Source: Chara braunii | Taxonomy: Eukaryota; Streptophyta; Charophyceae; Charales; Characeae | Assembly (NCBI GenBank): GCA_003427395.1 | Contig: BFEA01000411.1 | Location: 1,392,041-1,412,769 of the forward strand | Reading direction: 5' to 3' | DNA: 20,729 bases | Shown here: in pieces, positions 8,694 through 18,400 of the stretch | How the letters are laid out: each line of letters begins with the position of its first letter | Position numbering within the stretch: the stretch's first letter is position 1 | Made by a program: the position numbers and the translations under genes | The notes under the pieces: model-generated | What the model saw: the letters and a program-made list of their open reading frames with translations, nothing else | Database searches by the model: none | Told to the model about the DNA's origin: nothing

Positions 8694-9250
8694 CTTCCTG
8701 GTGGTTGAATAACAAAGTCCAAAAAAAAAAAAAAGGTCCTTGTTGTATGAAAACTGATTCTAAACAACCAGATCAAGCGTTTATATGCCTTTGAGAGCCG
8801 AAGGGGAAAACGTGGAATAGAAACAAGTTGACCTCTCTCTCTCTATGTTCTGAAAGTGTTTGGAGAAATCTTTTATCGTTTGGAAATCACAGACATGACC
8901 TTATTTGTCTGGCGCCATGTCTATCCTGAGGAGCATCATTCTCGTTTGTTTTCCATCGGCACGTTGTAATATATACTATTATACATGTAACACACCCACA
9001 CCCACACCCACGCTTCCTAGTGTCTAGGCCAAAGGAGCCCCACGCTTACCTACTGGAACGTCATCGATATTTCCGGAGTACAAAAACAAAATCACAAATT
9101 AATACATTATTACAGGTAATAAAGTAGGCAATGTGGTGAAAAAGAAGAAACTAGTTTTTATTACTTTTTAAAGCGTCTTCAGATCTCAATCCAAGAGTCA
9201 AAACAATAATTTCCTTGAGGATTGACTGTCAGCTAGCCTTCTCCTTCTCC
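8694..9250. other. No gene recognised; small simple repeats
   Basis: Holds a run of 14 A (8721-8734), a short CT run near 8834-8844 and about three and a half CCCACA units at 8989-9012. I see no protein motif on either strand. Confidence 0.5.
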
Positions 9251-9256
9251 TTAAAT

Positions 9257-9472
9257 TCATCTCAGTCTCGGCCTTGCGGGGACTGTCATATTGGCTTGAA
9301 AGTTGGAATCAAGAATCTCAGAAGGTCCAATCTTGACCAGGTTCCACCTCCAATCCTTAATGTTAAATAAAATTTCAGTAAAATGTTGTAGCACAGTAGC
9401 ATGATAAATATCAGTAAAAGATTGCATCATTGTAGTAGACAAAATACCAGTACGAAGATCGCTATAGTTCAC
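9257..9472 (-). CDS. Unrecognised small ORF, possible exon remnant
   Basis: A 71-codon frame starting MNYSDLRTGIL and containing FNIKDWRWNLVKIGPS, ending PARPRLR at a TGA. The composition looks protein-like: aromatic and hydrophobic residues are spread through it and there is no simple repeat. The start region includes CTATAG, which could be a splice acceptor rather than a true start. I recognise no domain and see no matching donor downstream. It may equally be a chance ORF or the tail of a decayed element. Confidence is low. Confidence 0.18.
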   Translation of the reverse strand: MNYSDLRTGILSTTMMQSFTDIYHATVLQHFTEILFNIKDWRWNLVKIGPSEILDSNFQANMTVPARPRLR

Positions 9473-9500
9473 AATTGGTCAGAGGAGGGAATGGATGGAA

Positions 9501-9550
9501 GGATGGCATGGGTGAAAGCATGGCATGGGTTGAAGGATGGCATGGATGCG
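9501..9550. repeat. 17-bp minisatellite, three units
   Basis: Units GGATGGCATGGGTGAAA, GCATGGCATGGGTTGAA and GGATGGCATGGATGCG lie head to tail. Nearby, CGACAGGCTGCA (about 9632) and CGACAACAGGCTGCA (about 9651) form a second short direct repeat. Confidence 0.85.
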
Positions 9551-10140
9551 ATCGTTCGAGGGAGATTACGTCGGCACAAATCTTTTTTTTTCACCCTCTA
9601 TGTGGGTAATGTTCATGTCAGGGAGTGTTCGGCGACAGGCTGCAGGGTGCTCGACAACAGGCTGCATTAATACAAAGAAGAGGAAAACAGAGATTGAAGA
9701 CGCAACGGATCATCATAAGCAGTTGTTGCCCAGAACCACGAAACAACTCGCAACGAGTGCAGAGACTCTTAGAGTTTGAAAAGGTTTAGTGGTGCAACTT
9801 GAAGGACTTAGGGAGAGAAGTTGGGGACTCTCCTGGGAAAATCTCCGTGCAGTACGGATGTAAAAATCAGATGGTTCGTGGCGAATCTCTCTGGGACAGA
9901 TGGGGTCCTTCCTTAAAAGGTTTCGTACTGATATATAAAATATGTTGAAAAAGAAGGGAAGGAAGGGGAGGTGATGCGAAGCTTCTTCACCCCTCGTAGG
10001 TAAGCAAACGTCTTTGTCGAGCAAAATTCTTCACTTTTCCTTGGGGCTAAAGAAAGGACGGTATCTTCACAGTCTGTATTGGTACCTTGTGGCAGATATA
10101 AAAATAGATTTTCTGCCTCTCTCGGGGGTGTTGGTCTCAT
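9551..10140. other. No gene recognised
   Basis: Short frames occur on both strands, but none shows a domain or protein-like composition over its whole length. A purine-rich stretch (GAAGGGAAGGAAGGGGAGG) lies near 9953-9971. Confidence 0.4.
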
Positions 10141-10283
10141 GCTACACTCTTGTTGTAAAAGGAAGCTGTTTCCTTGGGAGCAGTGGCTGAGGCTGTTCCA
10201 CGCTTAATGGGATGAGGCGTTGTACTTGATAATCTGAGCCTTGGGCACTGGGCCCCTGTTTTAAAAAGAAGGCAACTAGCAAT

Positions 10284-10356
10284 CCTACTAGGGGAGGATG
10301 CTCATACCATCCCCAGTAGGAGAAGCCTTTTTTTTTTGTAAAAAAAAAAAAAAAAA
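10284..10356. repeat. Stem-loop followed by T10-GT-A17
   Basis: Arms CCTACTAGGGGAGGATG and CATCCCCAGTAGG pair closely with small bulges (10284-10320). They are followed by AGAAGCC, ten T, GT and seventeen A. The adjacent T and A tracts could themselves fold. The long A tract hints at the 3' end of a short retroposed element whose 5' end might lie near 10165, but I find no B box. Confidence 0.6.
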
Positions 10357-10426
10357 GGGGCGTTGTAGAACGTCGACCATATCCATGGGCAGTTTCAAGT
10401 GGTGTGGAACAACGCTGTCGACGCGA

Positions 10427-10458
10427 ATACCCTTACAAGGGTATCCGCCCTATTTTTT
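10427..10458. other. Perfect 8-bp hairpin with T tract
   Basis: ATACCCTT (10427-10434) and AAGGGTAT (10437-10444) form perfect arms, extended by GCG/CGC after one mismatch. CCGCCCTATTTTTTTG follows. The shape resembles an intrinsic terminator, but in eukaryotic DNA this is probably incidental. Confidence 0.4.
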
Positions 10459-10459
10459 T

Positions 10460-12340
10460 GCAAGCGACAAGAAATAAGTTTCGCTCGAAATTTGAGTACA
10501 CTGCACGAGTTGCGGTTGCGTTTTGTTCACGTTGACTGAATGGTGGAGTTGGAGTAAAGAGTGTGTGGGCACGTAGTTTGAAGCGCGCGTGATGATTCTT
10601 ATTTTGATGTTATAGAATCGGCGTTTCCGCCGGCAAAATTTTTGGCTTTGATTAAAACTAGGAAAATTTTTTCTTTTATTGAAGTAACCATGGTACATCT
10701 GCGTTCATACGGCATGTGTCATCGGAAGTGGTGTTGCTTTGGAAAGTAATTGGGGTGTGCGAGAGAAAGTAGAACGCAAGCGGTGACCTCCGTGCGGTAG
10801 ATGCGAGAGGTTGACAGTCATGGACGGAGCCAGGCCCTATGAGCGGCGGGTGCCATAGGTCGGCAGTCGTGAGTTTGGTTCGTAGGCGAAGGAGTGACCT
10901 TGAGGAATTTTTGGTAGGTCCGCGTGCCGTGTGACAACAATTTATACTGATTTTTGCAGTAGTCCGTCTCAGCCTTGGGTACTAGCACTATTGGTAATGG
11001 CATTGAACTTTCAAAGCAGAGGTATAGGGATCGAGGCCGGCGGTCGGCGGCGATGGAGCGTTGGAGCGATTGAAGATACCGAGGGGTTGAGGGCCCGCGG
11101 GGGCTATCCCCCTCGGTTTTGCTGCCGACCACAACAACGGGCGCCGATGGTCTCCCTTCGCTAAAAGCACCGGTTCCCGATGCTTATATTTTTTTGTTAT
11201 TACTTTTATTTTTTATTTATTTTTTATTTATACCGGTCCTGTTTCTAGGACGCGGCATCAGCATCAGTACCAAGTTTGTCTGCGGGGTACCAGCCAGCGT
11301 GGGCTGAAGGGGCCAGCGGCTGCAATCTCCGCGAAGTGGCCGTCACCACAGTCAAGGACCTTGGCCACACGTCTTTTTTGGCGTGCCAGTTTGGGTTCCT
11401 GTGTGTTCGGGATGCCGACGAGATTTTTTTGGCCTTGTCCGTCTTGGAACACGGACCGAGGAGTTCGACGTGTTCGAGTGTGGTGGGGTCCGTGGTTATG
11501 GCTTCCCTCGCTTCCCACTAGAAGAGCGTCGATAGCCTAAAGTAAAAGGGAACGTGCAGGAGTCACGCCCACCAGGAAGGGCAATATCTGCTAGGGGTCA
11601 ACCGATAGTACCAGGGCCCGCTTCGGCTGGAGCACCAGGAGTCGTAGCAGGCCCGAACAGGGGCTTAGAGGCCATTAGCTGTGTGTGGGCAGCCGTTGGG
11701 GGAGGGTCCCTGTGCAGGACCGATGCGCTCGACAACACCCTATACCACCGCTCCTTTTTTGTTGTCGGGCCCCGATCCCTGGACTGGTATCTCGACCACG
11801 CTTGACCACGGACCGTTTTCAATTTGTACCCCAGACGAACCCGCACCAGGCCATTTTTTTTTTCCTTTTTAAGAAAACACCAGCTATAACAGCCAGAGTC
11901 GATGATAAAAGCATACACCTCTATCTGTTTACCTGATGGCTCCGTTCCAGTGGCGGGGAGCTTCACCTGCTGGAAAGCGGGTCCAGTGTCCCCATAGATT
12001 ACAAAAAACAGAGTTGTTTGTGGGGATTGGTTGGGTCATAGATAACCTCTTCAGCACATAAGAGGCCGTCATATACTGCACAACAACTCAAGATATCCTA
12101 CCCCTGATTCCCCCAAAAATAATCATGTTAAATCTCCCCCATCCCAAACCATTCAAGTTGCATTTCCATAAGGGCTAAGCCCAAAAAGCGGGAAAGGATC
12201 AGGAAAACAGTATGAAGATCTATGAGAGTCTCATGACCGAAGTTTGAACCATTCCAGGAGGACAAGATGGAAGTCCTTCTTGAGAGGGACCCCTCCCCCG
12301 GGCCCCCGTGGCCGCTTCACCTCCCCCCCCCCCCCCCCCC
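10460..12340. other. Long stretch with no assignable gene
   Basis: It is moderately GC rich between about 10780 and 11990. Several overlapping frames of 60-120 codons occur on both strands (for example 11276-11521 + and 11264-11518 -) with no recognisable domain. Pyrimidine tracts before AG (TTTTTGCAG near 10952-10960; about 11851-11870) could be splice acceptors, so short exons cannot be excluded. T-rich simple sequence occurs at 11189-11230. The last part (12000-12300) lies just 3' of the LINE and may include its 3' untranslated region. Confidence 0.4.
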
Positions 12341-12341
12341 C
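12323..12341. repeat. Homopolymer of 19 C
   Basis: An uninterrupted C run preceded by CCTCCCCCGGGCCCCC-type sequence. On the - strand it is a G run placed just after the end of the LINE-like coding remnant. It could form a G-quadruplex or may be a sequencing-prone artefact. Confidence 0.9.
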
Positions 12342-14327
12342 GACCTCCCCAGCCAGTACATCTCAAATTTACGAATCTTAGGTTGAATATCTTTCTTCAG
12401 TTGGAAGTTATTGAGTTTGATCGTTGACCAGTGTGCCCACACTTCAGTTTGCACAAATTGTACGAGTATTTTTGCAATTTCTATTCCATCCAAATTTACC
12501 TTTTCTATCGTATATACACAGTGCTTGTGCAAGAGAGTCCACAACATGGCCTTTCAACTAATTTCAAATAGATTTTTTTGGAAGGTGGTGAGACCAATAG
12601 GTCCCCGATGGCCCAAAAGAATGACCCTCCACTCCCAAGGTCATTCCAACCCTGTTAGACCCCTCCAAATACAGTCCCATCGTCTCCAGAGTTGAACCGA
12701 TCTTGGACACTGCATAAAAATATGTTAATTTGCTTGTCTAATTTTTCTACTGGGAAAATGTGAAAGACAAGATTTACACCATGGAGAGGCTAGCCCCCTT
12801 TGTTCTAAAGAAGAATGAGCAATGAGTCAATCATTGGTAGGCAGATAATGATCTATAATTTGCCATAGCAATGAAACAAACTTTGTTGGTCTTTGTTTTA
12901 TACCTTAAAAAAAAAAATCAACATTCCTTAACAAATTTATGTCTATATTAAGATGACGGGCCCAACGCTCTTGTACTACTATTGCTATATCCACCTCTGG
13001 TCTCAATAAGTGGTATGTTGCCTTGACAATTAGTGAGATCAGAGTTTGTGGCTTCCCAACTTAACAAATTGCCAAAGTCATTCTCCCGGGTCCAATGGGA
13101 GGTCGGGGATGGGGAACTTTGGGTGATAGGCTCTCCGTCTTTTACAAGAGGAAACAAAGTAGAACTCTGATCCTATATATTATATTAAATGGAAAGAAAA
13201 CAACTTGATTGCTGGGAAAATTGGGAATAAGGTAATCCCTGTTCATTGTAACTAGGCATACCAAAACTCCATCCAAATCTAGATGAATCACTTATCCTAT
13301 TAATACAGTACCACCCAGTCAGCCTTCTCGATATTGGGTTCTTTTTTTAATGTACTTACCCACGCCAAAAGAATCGAAAAGTTAATATGGTCAAGATTCA
13401 ATGATAACCGATGAGCATAGCGCAGAGTCCCTTTCAATTGGTCTGCAGTCTTTCAGTCCCTCTTGACTGTATCCCACAAGTCATTGACCCTTAAAACATT
13501 CAGTTTACCCCACAGAGACCAGAGTGAAAATGAACTGTTGAAAATGCATAAAACCTCGTCCATGATCCATCTATTTCCAAATAAGGGTTACCTCAACACT
13601 TCCTCATATGTGGAGGGAAACGGTTTGTTAGGCAAAGGAAGCGAGGGTCATGTCCTCAAGAGTGACACTCATAGGTTATCCAAGGTGAGATTGCTTCTAG
13701 CAATTCCCCTTATCCCTTCTGTGCTCTATGAATTATCCAAAATTTATCCTCCACCCAAGTTGGGGGGTGAGTATTATCCGTTGATAGAGGGGTCACTCGG
13801 TGAATCTGTTCTTGTGCTAAGGTCTTCCAAGGTATGTCAATGAAGAATATTAATTTATTGATCCATTGTATGGAAAAGGGTTTTGCTCTGGTAAGAGGGA
13901 TCTAGTATCCTCAAGCCTCCCCTTGCTTTGGGTTGGATATGAGAGAGTCAAGTCACCCGTGGGATAACCTTACCTTATTCATGATCCCCCGTCCATAAAA
14001 TTCTTGAGACCTGTTTTTGAGAGACCTCCATGTAACCTTTGTTAATTGGCCAGATTCCAAATTTGTACCATGTGAATGCCGAAACTATATTGTTAATGAT
14101 CAAAGCTCTCCCCAACAATGAAGTGTGTTGATTTTTCTATTGTTGCATTTTTCTTAAAACCGGCGTGGTGACCCATTCTTCATTGTTAACATGTTTACTT
14201 TGGGTCGTAAGAGAGACCCCCCAACATACGAATTTGGGCTTCTGGAAGCACTCAACTAACTCTGGGCTATTTTGGTGGGCGTACCTCATTAGAGTGTATC
14301 CACCAACCTTGTGTTTTACTTCCCCAA

Positions 14328-14640
14328 TTAACTACCATCCGATACGAATGAGAATCTACCCAACAATGTTTTAATTTCCTTCATGTTTGAATTATATCCC
14401 TCCAACATTATAGTGAGGTCATCCGCGAACATTGAACTAATGAGAAATGCTTCATCAGGTACGCTTGATATCCTCAGATTCCTCAGTCTTTTAAGGTTGT
14501 GGTTTGTCCGAAAGTTAGCCCTCAATGTCTCCATGATAATTAAAAAGTTAAAAGGGGCTAGCGGATCCTCTTGCCTTACTGACCTTTGAAGAATAATTTC
14601 AGGTGAAAGAAGACTATTGACTTGAATCTTAGTTGTAGCA
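14328..14640 (-). pseudogene. LINE RT core with FADD box
   Basis: This is the best-preserved part of the LINE. It reads VRQEDPLAPFNFLIIMETL, then EAFLISSMFADDLTIMLEG and LLGRFSFVSDGS before a stop. FADD is the metal-binding motif that separates LINE reverse transcriptases (usually Y/FADD preceded by hydrophobic residues) from the YLDD box of the Ty3 element upstream. Confidence 0.92.
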
Positions 14641-14860
14641 TTAGCATGAAGGGTCCTAACCCATCTTTGTAAAGTAGGTCCAAAATTCTTTTTTTGAAGA
14701 AAAACATTTAGGAAACGTTAGTCCACATTATTATAACCTTCTCGAAATCAATGAAAACAAAAGCAACATTTTGCCCAGATTGACGTTTTTTTTTGACAAT
14801 TTTATTGATGAAGAGAATGTTTTCTTGAACAGGGTTGCCGGTGTTTGAGACGGGCCGAAC

Positions 14861-14925
14861 GCCCGAACCCGAACGCCCGAACCCGAACGCCCGAACCCGA
14901 ACGCCCGAACCCGAACGCCCGAACG
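14861..14925. repeat. 14-bp tandem repeat GCCCGAACCCGAAC x4
   Basis: Four perfect head-to-tail units (14861-14916) plus GCCCGAACG lie about 30 bp inside the left terminus of E3. The same GCCCGAACG word recurs near the right end (about 15568-15580). Confidence 0.97.
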
Positions 14926-14969
14926 TTCGACACCCCTTCTCGACGCGTTCGGCTGTTCGACANAACGNG

Positions 14970-15006
<37 letters not shown>

Positions 15007-15159
15007 ATATATGTTATACAGAAGAATAAACTAAACAACATTTGCATCACCGCTACATCCAAATTCTTTACCAAATTTGAAATAAAAATCAAATACTAAA
15101 AATAAATAATAATAATAAAAATTAGAAAAAATAAAACGAGAATGAAATTATTGAGTGAA

Positions 15160-15480
15160 CGAGCATGTTTTGAACACCGCCATCTTTGGTGATTTTTCAT
15201 TTTTCTTTGGCTGTGACAAATGCCATGAAAATTTATATATATGTATCTTACATAATAGAGAATATAGAAATCAAATTTGAAAAAATAATAACTTTTTTCA
15301 TGCCCGAAATAAAGGAAAAACAAAAAGTGAAAAGGAAAAAAAAACAAATCCGTGAATGGACAAACAAGTTTTGACACCACCATGTTTGCTGATTTTTCAT
15401 TTTATTTTGGCTTAACAGAATGGATTCAAAATTAAGAGGGAGATACCTTACATCACAAAGAATTCACATAAAAGTTTTCA
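15160..15480. repeat. Degenerate direct duplication inside E3, spacing 201 bp
   Basis: The block beginning GTTTTGAACACCGCCAT (15167) recurs as GTTTTGACACCACCATG (15368). Both continue through a TGATTTTTCATTTT stretch and then TTTGGCT, and later share a TACCTTACAT-like stretch. Confidence 0.8.
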
Positions 15481-16640
15481 GAAAAAAATAAGAATATTTA
15501 GGTGTCAAAATAATTGTTTGCAGGATCCGAACCCCTTCAGGTTCGGGCCCCGTAGGGAGCCCTAAACGCCCGAACGTTCGGGGGTCAGCTTAGGGGCCAC
15601 CGTACACTCAGCCTGGCAACCCTGATCTTGAATATGTCGTTCATTAATAATTCCAGTCTGTGTAGGGTGAATGACATCAGTCATAACGGGAATCATCCGA
15701 TTAGTCAATGCTTTGGCAAATGACTTATAAGTGGTAGGCTTATCATTTCATATATTTGTTGTATATCCCTTCTTTTAGAGAAGGGTGATGACTTCATGAC
15801 TAACCAACTCCCCCATTATTTCACTTTCTTGAATTAATTCAAAGTATTCAATTAAATCATATGAAAACGTAGGCCATGTTGTTTCCCAAAATTATTTAGA
15901 AGATCATCCACTCCTGGGGTCTTGTCCTTGTCCATTTGTAGTAGGGCAGTCCATATCTCCTCCTTAGCAAACGACCAATCAAAATGCTTTCTTTATTCCC
16001 CGGATATTGATTTTGTCAATGGTGCAAGGAATTGTTCAATCGCTTGATCATTTTTTTTGAAAATTTGTTGGGTAAGCAAATTTGAAACTACCGTCCGAAA
16101 AAGTGGATAAAGAGGGATCATGAGATAATTCAAAAGGATCGAAAAAAACCTCAATTCTCGTTTGCTTAGCACATGTGATTGCTAGCGCAAAGAATGAAGA
16201 GTCCATCTGTCCTTCAGTTAAAAATTTAGTTAACTTACCTCTGATCAAATAACCTTGCCAACGATGTTGTGCTAAGGCTAGAAGTTGGTTGCTTAGTTTC
16301 TGTATATCGATTTGATGGGGATAATCATGTGGTTGATCTTAAAGCTTGTAATTAAGAATTTTTGCTTTGATGAACATTTCATGTATATATATTTGTTCTT
16401 AGTCAAAATCTTATAATATTCATTACATTTATTTGCTAAAAAGGTTAACCCATTGTTGAACCAGACTATGAGAGAATTATGCTTATCCTTAGTGGTATGT
16501 CAATAATCTCAGACATCCTCAATATATCTCTTAAATTGTTCCTCAAATAGCTAGGAAGTATTTAATTTATAAATTTATTTTTCTTAATCAAGTTTATTAC
16601 TTTATTTATGAAAGACAATAAGACCACACACATGTTATGA

Positions 16641-17430
16641 TCTGCCCCTGGCTCCCGGCCCAACTCTTGGGGTACAAAACCGTACAATTGAAAGGGGTGC
16701 TTTTTCATTGTTACGGTCAAAATGATTTTAATTTCCGAGGTTGTAACGAATATGTTACCAAGACTATTTCATTACAACATACCACTGCTCTCGATGAGCG
16801 ACAATGAAAATACCAAGAAAATTTGCAAACTTGGTCACTCGCGGTAACAGTGTGTGTTGGATCAGCAACAACAACTTCAGACAATTCAGCAGGAACAACA
16901 AGGGTTGCCTCAAATACAAGGGTGTGATGTTGTGGGTGTGATCCACTTATATTGAGTATCAGAGTGCAAGAAATAAAACCTTTAGGCGAGACTTACACAA
17001 TTTTCTATCTAAGCATTATGACCCAGGGCCTTAAGCAACACTTACAGAAATAGGGGACCAGACCCATATGGCTAAGAAAGATACTTCGTACCATTTGAAG
17101 AGCATAAAGAGGCAGGGCTCAAATCGTATTCCCACGCAACCCTATTAGACCTACAAAACCTCAAAATCAAAGCAAATTTTGTTTGGTCAGTGATTGAGGT
17201 AGTGACCTTTTTGTGCTTCATATTACGCAGAGGCATTTTGCAGAATTCCTTTGAGTTAGATAAGGGTAATTGGGTGCACCTTTAAAAAGAAAACACAGCA
17301 ATCTACGTCCCAAGAAAGTAAAAATATTATTCTCTCAAATTCACTTTTCACTACCTACCTACCACTACTCCCAAGGCTATGCAAGGGATCCCTGCAAGCA
17401 TAGCTACCTGGCAATGATGCTATTGCGTGT
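16641..17430. other. No assignable feature beyond the LINE truncation
   Basis: Upstream of the endonuclease-end-like motif the LINE similarity stops abruptly. A Gln-rich + strand frame occurs near 16860-16915 (LDQQQQLQTIQQEQQGLPQI), but it is bounded by stops and may be a gag fragment or chance. I see no terminal repeats around this stretch. Confidence 0.35.
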
Positions 17431-17520
17431 TGCCCCTTGCCCTAGTGGTTTGAGAGAAGAGTGTAGCTTGGTAAAAAAAAAAGGTACGCAGGTGGCATTC
17501 AGGAGGTCTTGAGTTAAACC
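17430..17520 (+). repeat. SINE copy 1, 5' part (tRNA-like)
   Basis: TTGCCCTAGTGGTTTGAGAG (from about 17438) resembles a tRNA A box. It is followed by an A-rich spacer and GGCATTCAGGAGGTCTTGAG, the same words that precede the B box of copy 2 at 18401-18431. The B-box position here reads GAGTTAAACC, a degraded form of GGGTTCAATCC, and a large insertion begins at this point. Confidence 0.55.
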
Positions 17521-18048
17521 ACCAGTATTGGGCCCAGCTATCGGCCGCGCCGCTTTCTCGTTAACACGCCGCCCCTTTAGGGCTTCGGGGTACTGGACCA
17601 CAATGGCTGGAAGCTCCAGCAAAAAAAAATCGAAACGGTACCCCGGCGCTTCGTCGAAAATTGGCGTGCAGGGGCATTCCAGGCTCGGCATCAATAGCTG
17701 GGCCAAGTACTGGTGGTTTAAAGCACCAGTACATGGGACGGCCCACATGAAGCTGTTGCCTCAAAATCTGGAGGTGCGAAACGAAAAGGCGACCGTTCAA
17801 ATTTATCAACAGCGGGCCCAACGTTTGACGTTTCGGCCTCGTCTTCCTGTGGCGACAAGTTTCGGACTGCAAGGCTGGGGCCGTGTACTTGTGGTTTAAA
17901 GCACCAATACACCACATATCGGCCCGCGGGTGTCAGCACGAAACCCGCACCACTTCAGCGTTTCAACGGCGGGCCTGGCCGCGCAGCACCTCCGAGTTTT
18001 GGCCACAAAAACTTTCTGCAAGGCTGGGGCCGTGTACTAGCGGTTTAA
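17514..18048. repeat. Array of three degenerate units joined by TTTAAA hairpins
   Basis: Units of roughly 200, 180 and 150 bp meet at inverted-repeat junctions. Junction 1 has perfect arms GTACTGGTG (17707-17715) and CACCAGTAC (17724-17732) with loop GTTTAAAG. Junction 2 (17883-17912) has GTGTACTTGTG, the same loop and CACCAATACAC. The outer ends are TTAAACCACCAGTATTGGGC (17514) and, at 18021-18048, an imperfect reverse complement of it. A 23-bp direct repeat at 17867-17889 and 18016-18038 links the ends of units 2 and 3. GC content is high outside the TTTAAA cores. Confidence 0.7.
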
Positions 18049-18236
18049 ATCCCCGTTGGCCTCATCTACCTTCCTGGGCAAGCTTGGCGCCCGTGGCCTA
18101 GAGATAGGCCGTTGGTCCCCCCAAGCGGCATTGAGCAGAGACTGCTGATGTTCTTAGGAGGAGGGGACCGGAGGGGAGGCACAGTAACTGGCCCATCGAA
18201 TAAGCTCGGTCCTGATACTACCGGGCGACCCCTAGT
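18042..18236 (+). repeat. SINE copy 1, 3' part
   Basis: Aligns along its length with 18432-18632: GGTTTAAATCCCCGTTGGCC matches GGGTTCAATCCCTACTGGCC, then CTACCTTCCTGGGC, CTAGAGATA, GTTGGTCCCCCCAA, CTGCTGATGTTC and GGGGAGGCAC are shared. Together with 17481-17520 it forms one SINE copy interrupted by about 520 bp. Confidence 0.75.
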
Positions 18237-18400
18237 CTGTATAGCCCACCTGCTGAAGCAGGTATGGCACCTGCTGGTGGGTGGAGCTTGAACACGAATG
18301 TGGCTGCAACGGGTTGCCCGTAATGCTATAATAATGATAATAAAAAGGCCTGACAGGCGGTCCTGTCCACATTTGACAGGTAATTGGAAAAAAATGAAGT

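Larger units (their letters stand above)
14822..15632. mobile_element. hAT-like element E3 inside the LINE, with target duplication
   Basis: The element (14830-15624, 795 bp) has perfect 10-bp inverted termini CAGGGTTGCC / GGCAACCCTG. It is flanked by TTCTTGAA (14822-14829) and ATCTTGAA (15625-15632), which match at 7 of 8 positions. The LINE reverse transcriptase frame on one side ends at the duplicated octamer and continues in frame on the other, which independently confirms the boundaries. It has GC-rich ends with CCGAAC/GTTCGG motifs, a poly-A tract (14970-14998) and two N bases (14963, 14968). No transposase is encoded. CAGGGTTGCC-type ends and an 8-bp duplication fit hAT. Confidence 0.93.
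12345..16640 (-). pseudogene. Decayed, 5'-truncated LINE ORF2
   Basis: Reading the - strand from 16640: GADHNMCVVLLSF (endonuclease-end-like xDH), LALAQHRWQGYLIRGKLTKF, FDWSFAKEEIWTALLQMDKD followed by KTPGVDD (LINE RT entry motif), KALTNRMIPVM and PTQTGIINERHIQ. After the MITE come FVFIDFEK (catalytic Asp), VRQEDPLAPFNF (family RQGDPLSPxLF) and FADDLTIML (catalytic FADD). Then LLGRALIINNIVSAFTWY, KARGGLRILD and FMQCPRSVQLW, matching the C-terminal region and a HxFxxC-like tail. Such proteins nick DNA and reverse-transcribe their own RNA from the nick. Many stops and shifts make it inactive. Most of the endonuclease and ORF1 are absent. Confidence 0.92.

Noticed and set aside
10427-10458. Bacterial-type intrinsic terminator
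   Set aside because: The context is eukaryotic repeat DNA with no upstream gene. The hairpin plus T tract is reported only as a structure.
11264-11521. Overlapping 80-codon frames on both strands
   Set aside because: GC-rich DNA gives open frames on both strands. No motif favours either one.
14861-14925. CRISPR-like array
   Set aside because: The repeats are head to tail without spacers and lie inside a eukaryotic MITE.
17404-17939. Similar - strand peptides (YWCFKPPVLGPA; YWCFKPQVHGPS)
   Set aside because: They come from the TTTAAA hairpin junctions of the array. The frames are short and lie in non-matching registers, so a protein repeat is not supported.
17514-18048. piggyBac-type element, because of TTAA at the ends
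   Set aside because: The inner termini (ACCACCAGTA) do not match piggyBac ends that I know, and TTAA occurs within the unit ends rather than as a proven duplication. Left as an open hypothesis.
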